From Verrucomicrobiota bacterium (GTDB lineage Bacteria; Verrucomicrobiota; Verrucomicrobiia; Chthoniobacterales; UBA10450): a stretch of DNA of 64,000 nucleotides. Shown in pieces: positions 1 to 8,313 of this stretch. The notes under the pieces are model-generated. The model was not told the origin of the DNA. It did not search any database and saw only the letters and a program-made list of their open reading frames with translations. The stretch covers positions 1-64,000 of the forward strand of contig QHNH01000028.1 of assembly GCA_003218375.1 (NCBI GenBank), read 5' to 3'. The position numbers and the translations under genes were made by a program. Position 1 is the first letter of the stretch. Every line of letters starts with the position of its first letter.

Positions 1-46
1 TATTGGCACCAAGGCATCCATTATGTGCTCTTTGTAGCTTGATCAA
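1..46 (-). rRNA. rrl: 23S ribosomal RNA, 5' end (partial)
   Basis: The reverse complement of the first ~46 bases reads as the start of a bacterial 23S rRNA: a TGATCAAGCTACAAAG stretch followed by TAATGGATGCCTTGG, matching the well-conserved 5' region (E. coli GGTTAAGC...GGTGGATGCC). The gene runs leftward out of the window. The exact mature 5' end is uncertain by a few bases. No 16S rRNA, tRNA or spacer follows upstream (to the right on this strand); a protein gene starts at 512. Confidence 0.8.
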
Positions 47-511
47 TCTGTAGAACGCCAAACCGTTTCCAGTTCGACGCTCAAACTTGATAACTGAAAC
101 TCTCCGCAACCCCGACCAAATCGGGGCTGCATTGTTTTCAGACTCAGCTCTTAAAGTTGTATTTACTACCCTGTATGTAGATATCAAAGAACCAGCGGCC
201 TGCGCCTGTTTCAGGTCGCAAAAAAAACCCAATTTGATCTCCGATTCAGTCCGCCTTCGCCAAGGCTACGGCGGATAAACCGGGACAAAATTGAGTTCCA
301 ATTTGCAGTCCCAAAATAGGCCAGAACCAACTCTCTTGTCTTGCGACTCGGGAGTCCCGCTTCAGGCGGGGTTAGCAACGTAGCCGGGCAAACCGGACCG
401 TCAACCGTCAAAAAGCAAATTTTTGAAGAAATTGGGCCTTTTTAGAGGCCGGCGAGCCGCCAACAGCCGGAACGCATCTGCCAGTTGGCCGAGAATCGAT
501 TCTTTTTCGCC
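47..511. other. Non-coding region upstream of the 23S rRNA gene
   Basis: These 465 bases hold no convincing gene; the short open frames here have no recognisable product. Visible structures are a hairpin at 109-127 (CCCCGA, five-base loop, TCGGGG), a second hairpin at about 250-274 (CCGCC...GGCGG), and an AT-richer stretch at about 140-200 that would be a reasonable place for the minus-strand rRNA promoter. I cannot assign firm -35 and -10 boxes. Confidence 0.5.
102..131. repeat. Short hairpin repeat, copy 1
   Basis: The motif CCGCAACCCCGA-loop-TCGGGGCTG occurs here and again at about 45325-45350 with a different loop. The shared flanks outside the stem (CCGCAA before, CTG after) show a repeated unit and not a chance hairpin. 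Confidence 0.5.
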
Positions 512-1372
512 ATGCCGAAAGAGAAAAAAGTCCGTCCACCGCAGCACCAGAAACGTCAACCCGGCCGCCAATACAAGATGCGGCCGCAGCCCAGATCGGG
601 CACCAGCGATTACGTCGGCTGCGTAAAACTGCGGGACAAAGTCGCGCTGATTACCGGCGGCGACAGCGGAATCGGCCGGGCGGTGGCGGTGCTTTTCGCG
701 AAGGAAGGCGCGGACATTTCGGTCGTCTATTTCAACGAACACAAGGACGCGCGGGAAACGAAGCGCCTCGTAGAAGCGCAGGGACGAAAATGCATTTTGG
801 TTGCGGGCGATATCGGCAGGGAAACGTTCTGCCGCTCGGCGGTGACACAAACGAAGCGCGAACTGGGCGCCATCGACATCCTGGTGAACAACGCGGCAGA
901 GCAACATCCACAGGAAAACATCACCAGGGTCACGGAGAAGCAGCTCGAGCGGACTTTTCGGACGAACATTTTCGCGATGTTTTTCCTTACCAAAGCTGTC
1001 ATGCCGCATTTCAGGAAACGAGGCGTGATCATCAACACGGCATCGGTCACCGCATACCAGGGCAGCCCGGAGCTGCTGGATTATTCCGCGACGAAAGGCG
1101 CGATCGTGGCGTTCACGCGCTCACTTTCCCAAGCGTTGGCGAAGAAGAAGATCCGGGTGAATGCCGTCGCACCCGGGCCGATCTGGACGCCACTGATTCC
1201 TTCGACGTTTCCGGCGAAAGAGGTGGCGATATTTGGCTCCGACACGCCTCTCGGGCGAGCGGGCGAGCCCGAGGATGTGGCGACGTCGTTCGTTTTTTTG
1301 GCGTCGGACGATTCCTCTTACATGACGGGACAGGTGCTGCACCCGAACGGCGGGCGCGTCGTGAACGGATAG
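512..1372 (+). CDS. SDR family oxidoreductase (YhdF/YhxD-like)
   Basis: Classical short-chain dehydrogenase/reductase of 286 residues, probably a soluble NAD(P)-dependent alcohol or sugar dehydrogenase. The nucleotide-binding glycine motif TGGDSGIG lies at residues 48-55, the NNAAEQ motif follows, and the catalytic YSATK is at Y191/K195. The N-terminal tail rich in Pro, Gln and Lys (MPKEKKVRPPQHQ) is typical of the YhdF/YhxD group often annotated as general stress or glucose 1-dehydrogenase-like proteins. I chose the ATG at 512 over the upstream TTG at 485 because the family tail begins there. No clear Shine-Dalgarno is visible. The gene stands alone, with a word-repeat palindrome directly after it. 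Substrate unknown. Confidence 0.88.
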   Translation: MPKEKKVRPPQHQKRQPGRQYKMRPQPRSGTSDYVGCVKLRDKVALITGGDSGIGRAVAVLFAKEGADISVVYFNEHKDARETKRLVEAQGRKCILVAGDIGRETFCRSAVTQTKRELGAIDILVNNAAEQHPQENITRVTEKQLERTFRTNIFAMFFLTKAVMPHFRKRGVIINTASVTAYQGSPELLDYSATKGAIVAFTRSLSQALAKKKIRVNAVAPGPIWTPLIPSTFPAKEVAIFGSDTPLGRAGEPEDVATSFVFLASDDSSYMTGQVLHPNGGRVVNG

Positions 1373-1375
1373 GGA

Positions 1376-1502
1376 AAAGCTCCAAGCTCCAAGCACCAGG
1401 GAAGCTCCAAACACCAAGATCCAAAGGTGAGCCCGCTGCTTTGGTGCTTGAGATTTGGTGTTTCTCTGGAGCTTGGATGTTGGTGCTTGGTGCTTTAGCG
1501 TT
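1376..1502. repeat. Word-repeat palindrome (words CTCCAAG / CACCAAG)
   Basis: The left arm repeats CTCCAAG and CACCA(A)G several times; the right arm carries the reverse complements (CTTGGTGCTT, TTTGGTGTTT, GGAGCTTGG). Together they can fold into one long imperfect hairpin between the SDR and rph genes. No coding potential in keeping with the flanks. Confidence 0.75.
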
Positions 1503-1508
1503 GTGGCC

Positions 1509-2185
1509 ATGCAACGCACCGACGGACGCGCCGCCGACAAAATTCGCCCAATTTCTTTTGAGCTCGGGATCGCGCCGAATGCCAGCGGGTCGGTCCTGGT
1601 TTCGATGGGAAATACGCGGGTGATCTGCGGAGTGATGATCGAGGAAACGGTGCCGCGCTGGATGAAGGAACAAGGAGTCGGCGGCGGCTGGCTCACGGCG
1701 GAGTATTCGATGCTGCCCTATTCGACGAATACCCGAAAGCCACGCGACATCACCAAGGGACGGCTCGACGGACGAAGCGGACGATGTGGATCGATTGCGA
1801 TGTTTTGCAGGCGGATGGCGGAACGCGAACCGCAGCCATCACCGGGGCGAGCCTCGCGGTAGCCATCGCATGCCGGAAATTGGCCGAGGAAAAAAAGATC
1901 GAGACGCCGCCGATCCGGAAACTGGTCGCGGCGGTAAGCGCCGGTGTCCTCGGGGGCGTGACGGTGTTGGATTTGAATTACGAAGAGGACAAAGCAGTGA
2001 CGGTAGATTTCAATCTCGTCGCGACGGAGGACGGCGAATTCGTCGAGATGCAGGGCTCGGGCGAAGAGGCGACATTCTCGAGCGATGAGCTGGCAGGGAT
2101 GCTCGTTGCGTGCAAAAAAGGAATCGGAGAATTGATTGCCGCGCAACGCGCGGTGCTGGCATCATTGATGGTGGGAACGAAATGA
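1509..2185 (+). pseudogene. rph: Ribonuclease PH with internal deletion and frame change
   Basis: RNase PH trims the CCA-distal 3' end of tRNA precursors by phosphorolysis. The first part (from ATG 1509) contains the family motifs DGR, GSVLVSMGNTRVICG, GGWLTAEYSMLP and STNTRKPRD. It then changes frame near 1770-1785 and resumes as WIDCDVLQADGGTRTAAITG to the stop at 2185, which overlaps gmd. Compared with E. coli RNase PH, about 26-28 residues are missing between the GGR and the DCDVLQ motifs: the arginine-rich helix (EIQRLIxRxLR) used for phosphate and RNA binding. The deletion is not a multiple of three. The rest is well conserved, so the damage is recent or an assembly fault. If real, the gene is inactive. 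Confidence 0.8.
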
Positions 2186-3195
2186 AACGCGCGCTCATTA
2201 CCGGCATCACGGGGCAGGACGGAAGTTATCTCGCGGACCTGCTCCTTGAGAAGGGCTACGAAGTCCACGGGATCATTCGGCGGGCCAGCACGTTCAACAC
2301 ATCGCGGATCGATCATCTTTATGCCGACCCGCACATCAACGGCGTCCGGTTATTCCTTCACTACGGCGATCTCGCGGATTCGGTGAACCTCGTGAAGCTC
2401 CTTTACGAATTGAAACCGGACGAGATTTACCATCTCGGCGCGCAAAGCCACGTGCGTGTGAGCTTCGACATCCCGGAATACACCTCGGACGTCACCGGGG
2501 TGGGGACGATCCGGATCCTGGAAGCGATTCGCGAGACGGGGATCCGCTCGAAGTTTTACCAGGCCTCGAGCAGCGAAATGTTCGGCAAAGCGCAGCAGAT
2601 ACCGCAGACCGAGACCACGCCCTTCTGGCCGCGCAGTCCCTACGGGGTCGCCAAGGTATTCGCGTACTGGGCCACGGTGAACTACCGGGAAAGCTACGGA
2701 CTCATCGCGAGCAACGGCATCCTGTTCAACCACGAAAGCCCGCGACGCGGTGAAACTTTCGTGACTCGCAAGATCACGCGCGCGGTCGCGGCGATTAAGC
2801 TCGGTCTGCAAAAGGAACTTTTCCTCGGCAACCTCGACGCGAAACGCGACTGGGGTTACGCGCCGGAATACGTCGAGGGGATGTGGCGCATCATGCAGGA
2901 AGGCGCCGGCGATGATTTCGTCCTCGCGACGAACGAGACGCACACCGTGCGGGAATTTGTCGAGGCCGCGTTCGCCCGCGCGGATTTGGATTGGAAAGAA
3001 TACGTGAAGCACGACGATCGCTATGAGCGACCCGCGGAAGTGGACCTGCTGATCGGCGATGCGTCGAAGGCGAAGAAGGTCCTCGATTGGGAACCGAAGG
3101 TGCGGTTCCTCGAGCTGGTCCGCATCATGGTGGACGCCGATCTCGAATTGCTGTCGCGAACGTCGGCCCGCGAGCAACTCGGCAAATTACCGTAG
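2182..3195 (+). CDS. gmd: GDP-mannose 4,6-dehydratase
   Basis: Converts GDP-D-mannose to GDP-4-keto-6-deoxymannose, the first step to GDP-fucose, GDP-rhamnose and related surface sugars. The protein has 337 residues, close to the family length. The Rossmann motif [19 protein letters not shown] is at the N terminus, SSSEMFG and the catalytic YGVAK (P-Y-x3-K) are in the middle, and [15 protein letters not shown] and the [14 protein letters not shown] signature follow. The ATG at 2182 overlaps the TGA of rph (ATGA), so translation is probably coupled. No other GDP-sugar gene lies beside it, so the final sugar cannot be named. Confidence 0.95.
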   Translation: MKRALITGITGQDGSYLADLLLEKGYEVHGIIRRASTFNTSRIDHLYADPHINGVRLFLHYGDLADSVNLVKLLYELKPDEIYHLGAQSHVRVSFDIPEYTSDVTGVGTIRILEAIRETGIRSKFYQASSSEMFGKAQQIPQTETTPFWPRSPYGVAKVFAYWATVNYRESYGLIASNGILFNHESPRRGETFVTRKITRAVAAIKLGLQKELFLGNLDAKRDWGYAPEYVEGMWRIMQEGAGDDFVLATNETHTVREFVEAAFARADLDWKEYVKHDDRYERPAEVDLLIGDASKAKKVLDWEPKVRFLELVRIMVDADLELLSRTSAREQLGKLP

Positions 3196-3201
3196 TCCCA
3201 C

Positions 3202-3798
3202 TTAATGGGACGATACGGAGGTCGTCCCTCCGGGACCGGGCGCGGCCGCCATGGCTGGTAGCATCGCACCGAGAGTCTCGTTTGCGATCGTGACGCGAGC
3301 CCGTGGGCCGACGATGTCGTAAAGCTGGATGACGTCGTGAGAGCGCATGCGAATGCAGCCGAAGCTGGCGCGCGTGCCGATGTTTCGTTCTTCCGGCGTG
3401 CCGTGAATATAAATGTAGCGGCCGTAGGCGTTCGCGTTCTGGGCTTCGAGGCCGCGGAGCCATAGAATCCGCGTCACGATCGGATCGCGACCGGGCGCGT
3501 CGGGCGTCAGGATTTCGCCGGTCGGTCTGCGATCCTTGAACACCATGCCGCTCGGCGCCGAGCCCCCAATTTTTTTCACGATCTCGAGTTCACCCAGGGG
3601 CGTCCCGCGGCTACCGGGTAAATCTCCGATGGCGAACCTGGAGGTCGAGATTGGATAGGTGGCGATCAGCGCTCCGTTATCGAGCAGGGCGAGTTTCTGC
3701 TCCGGGATGCTGACCACGATGCGATGGCGCGTGTCCGGCGCCACGCAGGAGCTGATGAGAACCGCGACAGCGGCGAGGAAAAAAAGACGGCGCTTCAT
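3202..3798 (-). CDS. L,D-transpeptidase lipoprotein (YkuD domain)
   Basis: Predicted lipoprotein of 198 residues with a lipobox LISSC (lipid-bearing Cys18). The ErfK/YbiS/YcfS/YnhG (YkuD) catalytic domain spans roughly residues 26-180, with His132 in IYIHGT and the nucleophile in SFGCIRM (Cys148). Such enzymes make 3-3 cross-links in peptidoglycan or attach proteins to it. The 3' end faces gmd, with only a six-base gap and a small hairpin (GTCCC...GGGAC). The start overlaps the stop of tatD by four bases, so it is the last gene of the fabH-tatD operon. Which acyl acceptor it uses is unknown. Confidence 0.88.
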   Translation of the reverse strand: MKRRLFFLAAVAVLISSCVAPDTRHRIVVSIPEQKLALLDNGALIATYPISTSRFAIGDLPGSRGTPLGELEIVKKIGGSAPSGMVFKDRRPTGEILTPDAPGRDPIVTRILWLRGLEAQNANAYGRYIYIHGTPEERNIGTRASFGCIRMRSHDVIQLYDIVGPRARVTIANETLGAMLPAMAAAPGPGGTTSVSSH

Positions 3799-4682
3799 CG
3801 ATTGAATCGAAAAAATTTCTCCGCGGTCTCTGTGGTCGCCTCGGCGAGTTCGTTCAGCGGAATGCCCCGTGCGGCCGCGATGGTTTCCGCCACGATGCGG
3901 GTATGCGCAGGCTCGCAGCGTTTTCCGCGAAACGGCACCGGCGCCAGATACGGACAATCCGTTTCGACCATGAACTTCCAGAGCGGAACCTGGGTCGCCA
4001 CTTCGCGAACGTTGGCGCCATTCTTGAACGTGACGATGCCGGTGAAGGAGACGAGATGATCGAGGTCCAGAACTTCGTTGGCCTGTTCGATCGAACCGCC
4101 GAAGCAATGGAAAACGCCTCGCAGTTTGCCGGCGTAGGGCTGCATGATATCGATCGTGTCCTGCCACGCGTCCCGTTGGTGAATCACCACGTTCAGTCCC
4201 AATTCGACCGCGAGATCGAGCTGCTGTTCAAAGAGGCTGGCCTGTTTCGATTTGTAAGCGCCGTCGTGGATCCCGGCTTCGATTTCTTCCTCGGTTGTAT
4301 ATTGCAACGCCTTCGCCACGGCATGCGTGATTGCCTGGTGGGGAAAACTTTTCGCTCTTCGGTCTTCCAACTCCGTGCTCGGCAAGCGGTGATAATCCAG
4401 ACCCGTTTCGCCGAGCGCGACCACGCGCGGATTTGCGGCCAGTTCCCGCAACGGCGTGATCACGTCGTCGCCTGATTCCTCGACGTAAGTCGGATGGACG
4501 CCGATGACCGCGAAAACGTTCGGATGTTTTTCGGCCAATGCGACCGCGCGCAGGCTGCTCTCGATGGACGTGCCGATAGTGATGATGCGCGTGACGCCGG
4601 CTTCAGTCGCGCGTCGTAACACATCATCGAAGTCCGGCGCGAAATCCGGGTAGTCGAGATGGGCGTGGGTTTCGATGAGCAT
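3795..4682 (-). CDS. tatD: TatD family metal-dependent DNase
   Basis: TIM-barrel metallohydrolase of 295 residues, longer than the usual ~260. The metal ligands are visible as HAHLD near residue 6, ALGETGLDYH, VVIHQRD, GVFHCFGG and the late METDCPYLAP. Family members (YcfH/YabD/TatD) act as 3'-5' exonucleases on damaged DNA. A segment of about 30 extra residues after GLDYH (through ALQYTTEEEIEAGIHDGAYKS) explains the length and may be lineage-specific. It lies between fabH and the L,D-transpeptidase on the same strand and overlaps the latter (ATGA). Confidence 0.9.
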   Translation of the reverse strand: MLIETHAHLDYPDFAPDFDDVLRRATEAGVTRIITIGTSIESSLRAVALAEKHPNVFAVIGVHPTYVEESGDDVITPLRELAANPRVVALGETGLDYHRLPSTELEDRRAKSFPHQAITHAVAKALQYTTEEEIEAGIHDGAYKSKQASLFEQQLDLAVELGLNVVIHQRDAWQDTIDIMQPYAGKLRGVFHCFGGSIEQANEVLDLDHLVSFTGIVTFKNGANVREVATQVPLWKFMVETDCPYLAPVPFRGKRCEPAHTRIVAETIAAARGIPLNELAEATTETAEKFFRFNR

Positions 4683-4755
4683 TGCAGATTGCAGATTGTT
4701 GATTTCAGATTGGGAAGCAGGTCAAATCTGCGATCTGCAATCTGAATTCTGCAAT
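4683..4755. repeat. Word-repeat palindrome (word GCAGATT)
   Basis: Left arm: TGCAGATTGCAGATTG then TTTCAGATTG; right arm: CAAATCTGCGATCTGCAATC then TTCTGCAAT. It fills the whole gap between the start of tatD and the end of fabH, two genes that otherwise look like one operon. Confidence 0.75.
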
Positions 4756-4757
4756 GA

Positions 4758-5780
4758 CTACCATTCCACCACCGTGCTCGCCCACGTCAATCCGCCGCCG
4801 AAAACGACCATCAACACGTAATCGCCGCGCTTGATCCGGCCGGTGCGATTGGCTTCATCGAGCGCCATCGCCACGGCGGCCGCCGAGGTGTTGCCGTACT
4901 TGTCGAGATTCACGTAGAAACGTTCGAGCGGGATTTTCAGCCGGTCCGCGATCGCTTCGATGATGCGCAGGTTTGCCTGGTGCGGAATGACGCAGGCGAT
5001 GTCTTCCGTCGTTAGTCCGGCTTGTTCGAGCGCTTTCTTGGAGGCGTTCAGCATCGAGATCACGGCCTGTTTGTAAACTTCCTTCCCGGTCATGTGAATC
5101 GTCGCCAGGTTCATGTGCGCGTTCTCTTTTGTGATCGGGCAACGGGAACCGCCGCCGGGCATGAAAAGAATATCGGTGAACTGCCCGTCGCTGCCGATAT
5201 GGGTGCTGATCACTCCATGCGCCCGCCCGCGATGCTGCAGGACGGCCGCGCCCGCGCCGTCGCCGAAAAGCACGCAGGTGTTGCGATCGGTCCAATTCGT
5301 GATCGAGCTGAGCTTCTCCGCGCCGATGACGAGCACGGTGTTGTGAGTGTGCGAAGTGATGAATTGCTGCGCGATCTCGATGCCGAACAAAAAGCCGGCG
5401 CAGGCCGCTGAGATATCGAGACAGGCGGCGTTCTTCGCGCCGATCTTTTTTTGGACGAAGCAGGCCGTGGCGGGAAAAAGCATGTCCGGCGTCGCGGTCG
5501 CGACCAGGATGAGATCGACATCTTTCGGGGCCACTTCCGCCTGTTCGAGCGCCTTCAGCGCGGCCTTCGCGGCCATGTCGCTGGTCTGCTCATCCTTTGC
5601 GGCGATCCGGCGCTCCTTGATGCCGGTGCGAGTGGTGATCCACTCGTCAGTCGTGTCCACAATCCGCATGAGGTCGGCGTTGCTCAGGACTTTTTCCGGC
5701 GTGTAACTGCCGGTGCCGACGATCGAAACCGTGCGGTGCGACTTACTGGAGCGCGGGCTCGAGCGAGGCTGCTTTTTCAT
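4758..5780 (-). CDS. fabH: 3-oxoacyl-ACP synthase III
   Basis: Condenses acetyl-CoA with malonyl-ACP to start fatty-acid chains. The 340 residues include a ~17-residue basic N-terminal extension. The catalytic triad of the thiolase-fold KASIII family is present: Cys127 (ISAACAGF), His267 (IPHQANLR) and Asn297 (KYGNTSAA). The start lies inside the end of plsX, an overlap of 38 bases, longer than usual; there is no good later ATG before the conserved SIVGTGSYTPE segment, so the start is kept. Downstream of DUF177-rpmF-plsX, the standard order for this lipid operon. Confidence 0.95.
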   Translation of the reverse strand: MKKQPRSSPRSSKSHRTVSIVGTGSYTPEKVLSNADLMRIVDTTDEWITTRTGIKERRIAAKDEQTSDMAAKAALKALEQAEVAPKDVDLILVATATPDMLFPATACFVQKKIGAKNAACLDISAACAGFLFGIEIAQQFITSHTHNTVLVIGAEKLSSITNWTDRNTCVLFGDGAGAAVLQHRGRAHGVISTHIGSDGQFTDILFMPGGGSRCPITKENAHMNLATIHMTGKEVYKQAVISMLNASKKALEQAGLTTEDIACVIPHQANLRIIEAIADRLKIPLERFYVNLDKYGNTSAAAVAMALDEANRTGRIKRGDYVLMVVFGGGLTWASTVVEW

Positions 5781-6774
5781 GATGGCGGCTAACTTCCTCG
5801 ACGATATGCGGGTTCACCTGGTGTTCAATGGATTCGGCCGCCACCCGCAATGCGTTCTTGATCGCCTTGGGCGTGCTGGCGCCGTGGGCGATGATGCAAA
5901 TCCCATTCACCCCCAGGAGCGGCATCCCGCCGTATTCCTCGTAGTTCACCTTTTTCTTGATGGTCTTAAACGCGTTCCGCGCCAGATAAGCCCCCGCCAT
6001 CCGGGCCCCCGATTTCATCAGCTCGTGCTTAAGCCAATTGAAAATCGCGTCGCCGATCGACTCGCACGTTTTCAAAATCACGTTACCGACAAATCCGTCG
6101 CACACGACCACCTCCACGGGATCGGCAAACAGGTCGTGCCCTTCGATGTTGCCGCGGAAATTGAGGTCGCTCTGCTTGAGCATCTTGAAGACTTCCTTGG
6201 TCAGGTCGCTGCCCTTCATGTCTTCATCGCCGATCGACATCAAACCCACGCTTGGTTTTTTGTAGCGGAGCACGTGGCGGGAATAGACCGAGCCCATGAT
6301 GGCGTACTGCAGCATGTGCTCCGGCCGCGGGTCGCTATTTGCCCCGGCGTCAATCAAGACAAAGACATTAGTCTCCGATGGAATAACGGCCGCGATGCCG
6401 GGACGATCCACGCCCGGAAGGGTCCGGAGCTTTATCGTGGTGGCCGCGACAGCCGCGCCCGTGTGGCCGGCGCTGACGATGGCTGTAGCATCGCCTTTTT
6501 TCACCAGATCAACGGCGCGGCTCACCGATGAATCTTTTTTCCGGCGGACCGCATCGACCGCGCGATCACACATGTCGACGACCTGAGTGGCGTGCACGAT
6601 CTCGATCCGGCGGTCGTTGCACTTAAGCTTTTTGAGTTCTGCTTCTATCTGCGGCGTATCGCCGACCAGGAACAGCCGCTCGATATGGCGATATTCCTTT
6701 AGCGCCATCGCCGCGCCGCCAACGATGTTCGACGGGCCGAAATCGCCGCCCATCGCGTCCAAAGCGATTTTCAT
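5743..6774 (-). CDS. plsX: Phosphate acyltransferase PlsX
   Basis: Makes acyl-phosphate from acyl-ACP, the donor for PlsY in phospholipid synthesis. The 343-residue protein begins with the family signature MKIALDAMGGDFGP and contains SAGHTGA (near residue 120), VLIDAGAN and VGLMSIGDEDMKGSDL, then VCDGFVGNVILKT. Membrane-associated in other bacteria. Upstream is rpmF and downstream fabH, a conserved pairing of lipid synthesis with ribosomal protein L32. Confidence 0.95.
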   Translation of the reverse strand: MKIALDAMGGDFGPSNIVGGAAMALKEYRHIERLFLVGDTPQIEAELKKLKCNDRRIEIVHATQVVDMCDRAVDAVRRKKDSSVSRAVDLVKKGDATAIVSAGHTGAAVAATTIKLRTLPGVDRPGIAAVIPSETNVFVLIDAGANSDPRPEHMLQYAIMGSVYSRHVLRYKKPSVGLMSIGDEDMKGSDLTKEVFKMLKQSDLNFRGNIEGHDLFADPVEVVVCDGFVGNVILKTCESIGDAIFNWLKHELMKSGARMAGAYLARNAFKTIKKKVNYEEYGGMPLLGVNGICIIAHGASTPKAIKNALRVAAESIEHQVNPHIVEEVSRHHEKAASLEPALQ

Positions 6775-6830
6775 CGGAGCGGGATTTTGCGGCGTTCAAG
6801 GAGCGAATGCAAAACGAAAAAGCGGGGAAC

Positions 6831-6906
6831 GGTGAATCGAGATTCGAGAATCGTGAAGCGAAGCGCCTTGCACAGCGATTCACGGTTCTCGATTTAACGA
6901 TTCACG
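6831..6906. repeat. Word-repeat palindrome (word GAATCG/GATTC)
   Basis: Left arm GGTGAATCGAGATTCGAG and AATCGTGAAGCG; right arm GCGATTCACGGTTCTCGA and AACGATTCAC. The right arm reaches into the stop codon of rpmF (TGA, complement of 6902-6904). Confidence 0.7.
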
Positions 6907-7081
6907 CTCCCACAGATAACACCTGGCGGCCCTTGTAATAGCCGCAGGAAGGGCAGGCGGTATGCGACGCGACCGTGCTGCCGCATTGGGTGCACTTGTT
7001 TAACTGCGGCGCCTGCCAGCGATGCGACGCCTTGCGGGTGCGCAGCCGCATCTTCGAAGTTTTGCGTTTGGGAACTCCCAT
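6902..7081 (-). CDS. rpmF: 50S ribosomal protein L32
   Basis: 59-residue zinc-ribbon type L32, a component of the large ribosomal subunit. The N terminus MGVPKRKTSKMRLRTRKASH is the basic family start; two CxxC pairs (CTQCG and CPSCG) bind zinc. The ATG at 7081 is preferred to an upstream in-frame start because the extra residues would be translated from the neighbouring word repeat. The stop codon is formed by an adjacent palindrome. Confidence 0.95.
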   Translation of the reverse strand: MGVPKRKTSKMRLRTRKASHRWQAPQLNKCTQCGSTVASHTACPSCGYYKGRQVLSVGA

Positions 7082-7118
7082 GGGGCAGACAGGAAAGCAG
7101 GGTTTTTCGAAAAGACAA

Positions 7119-7211
7119 GAGAGGTTGAGAGGTTGAGTGGTTGAGCGGTTGAGAGGAAAAAGGAATGTCGCCGCAAATCCTCTCAACCCTTCAACTTCTC
7201 AACCGCTCAAC
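7119..7211. repeat. Word-repeat palindrome (word GGTTGAG)
   Basis: Left arm carries four GGTTGAG(A/T/C) units; the right arm carries CTCAACC, TTCAAC, CTCAACCG and CTCAACC. The right arm provides the TGA stop of the DUF177 gene, which reads GGT-TGA at 7207-7212. Confidence 0.8.
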
Positions 7212-7656
7212 CTAATTTCAGCTTATCCAGCGCGCTCCAGTCGGGCGTGCGCTTGCCATCCGTCTCAGCCGGTGGCGCCTCGGGCAATGCGGCCGGGCAT
7301 TTTCGGCCGCCTTCGCGATCGCAGTGCGGATGCGCGGGAAGATTCAGCAAAATGTCTTCCCGGACGTAGGGAGCGAGATCGATCAGCTCCGGTCCCGTGA
7401 GTTGGTGGTGGATGGAAAAAGCATGCACCTCGATGTCGAACCGAAACGGCTCCAGGCAACGCACGCATTTCAATTCGACCGGCTGGACAAGATTGCCCGT
7501 CACCCAGAGCGCGCCTTCCGAGATTCCGAGGTCGAGCGAATAACGCAACGGCCCGGTGCAGATCACCCCTTCCGCCGCCAGTTCGGGAATTGGGCATTCC
7601 TCTTCGCCTTCAAGATGCAGACCGTCGGCCTGGATTTGGCGGAGATGGACTTTCAT
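7207..7656 (-). CDS. DUF177 (YceD-like) protein
   Basis: 149-residue homologue of the YceD/DUF177 family, which precedes rpmF in most bacteria and is linked to 23S rRNA accumulation in plants and E. coli. The conserved CVRCLEPF motif is near residue 68, and an acidic-hydrophobic segment (ELIDLAPYVREDILLNLPAHPHC) follows. The ATG at 7656 is chosen; the longer open frame upstream is only translated word repeat. Same strand and order as rpmF-plsX-fabH, so likely co-transcribed in spite of the palindrome between. Confidence 0.85.
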   Translation of the reverse strand: MKVHLRQIQADGLHLEGEEECPIPELAAEGVICTGPLRYSLDLGISEGALWVTGNLVQPVELKCVRCLEPFRFDIEVHAFSIHHQLTGPELIDLAPYVREDILLNLPAHPHCDREGGRKCPAALPEAPPAETDGKRTPDWSALDKLKLG

Positions 7657-7659
7657 AAA

Positions 7660-7798
7660 AAAATGACGAATGACGAATGACGAATGACGAAGGAATGATG
7701 AAGCCCGAATGACGAAGAACTGCGGCTTGACCAACGTTTCGTCATTCGAGCATTCGGGCTTGTTTCGACATTCGTCATTCGTGCTTCGTCATTCGCTG
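7660..7798. repeat. Word-repeat palindrome (word GACGAAT)
   Basis: Left arm: four GACGAAT units at 7664-7690 and two relatives (GATGAAGCCCGAATGACGAAG). Right arm: TTCGTCATTCGAGCATTCGG, then CATTCGTCATTCG, then CTTCGTCATTCG. The right arm overlaps the stop codon of coaD (GAA-TGA-CGAAG on the minus strand). Confidence 0.85.
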
Positions 7799-8271
7799 AG
7801 CTTCGTTCGCAACGCCTTCGCGACTCGGGCCGGCACGAAATCCGTCACGTCGCCGCCGAGCCGCGCGATTTCCTTCACGATCCGGGAGCTAAGATAAGTG
7901 TATTCCTCCTTCGGCATCAGGAAAATCGTCTCGACGGTTGCTTCGAGCTTGCGGTTCATCAGCGCCATCTGGAATTCGAATTCGAAATCGGAAATGGCGC
8001 GCAGCCCGCGGATGACGGCGGTCGCTTTTCGGGCGATGGCGAAATTTACCAGCAAGCCGTCCAGCGGCGCGATCTCGACGTTCTTGATTTTCCCGAGGCT
8101 GTCCCGGAGAAAGGCGAGGCGTTCTTCGAGCGAAAAGAGCGGATGCTTCTGGTCGTTGTGAGCGACGGCGACGACGACTTCATCGAACAATTTCCGCGCG
8201 CGATCGATGACGTCGAGATGACCGTTCGTGACCGGGTCGAAGCTGCCCGGGTAAATGGCGCGGCGGATCAT
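7789..8271 (-). CDS. coaD: Phosphopantetheine adenylyltransferase
   Basis: Penultimate step of coenzyme A synthesis: 4'-phosphopantetheine + ATP to dephospho-CoA. 160 residues, the usual size. The nucleotidyltransferase motif YPGSFDPVTNGH is at residues 7-18, with the family segments VVAVAHNDQKHPLFSLEER, AVIRGLRAISDFEFEFQMA and the ISSRIVKEIA-type ISSxxxK/R region near the C terminus. The TGA stop falls inside the downstream word repeat. Confidence 0.96.
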   Translation of the reverse strand: MIRRAIYPGSFDPVTNGHLDVIDRARKLFDEVVVAVAHNDQKHPLFSLEERLAFLRDSLGKIKNVEIAPLDGLLVNFAIARKATAVIRGLRAISDFEFEFQMALMNRKLEATVETIFLMPKEEYTYLSSRIVKEIARLGGDVTDFVPARVAKALRTKLSE

Positions 8272-8273
8272 GG

Positions 8274-8313
8274 CAGCGAATGTCGAATGACGAATGTCGA
8301 ATGTCGAATGTCC
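8274..8313. repeat. Word repeat, single arm (GAATGTC/GAATGAC)
   Basis: Five imperfect units GCGAATGTC, GAATGAC, GAATGTC, GAATGTC, GAATGTC just upstream of coaD. No inverted partner arm is seen nearby, unlike the other copies. Confidence 0.6.

Noticed and set aside
47-511. 16S rRNA or spacer tRNA upstream of the 23S gene
   Set aside because: No conserved 16S 3' end, anti-Shine-Dalgarno CCTCC context or tRNA T-loop was found in this stretch.
401-1009. Minus-strand frame over the SDR gene
   Set aside because: Arg/His/Phe-rich shadow translation of a clear plus-strand gene.
7660-7798. CRISPR array (regular GACGAAT repeats)
   Set aside because: Units are 7 bases with no spacers, the second half is inverted and no cas gene is near.
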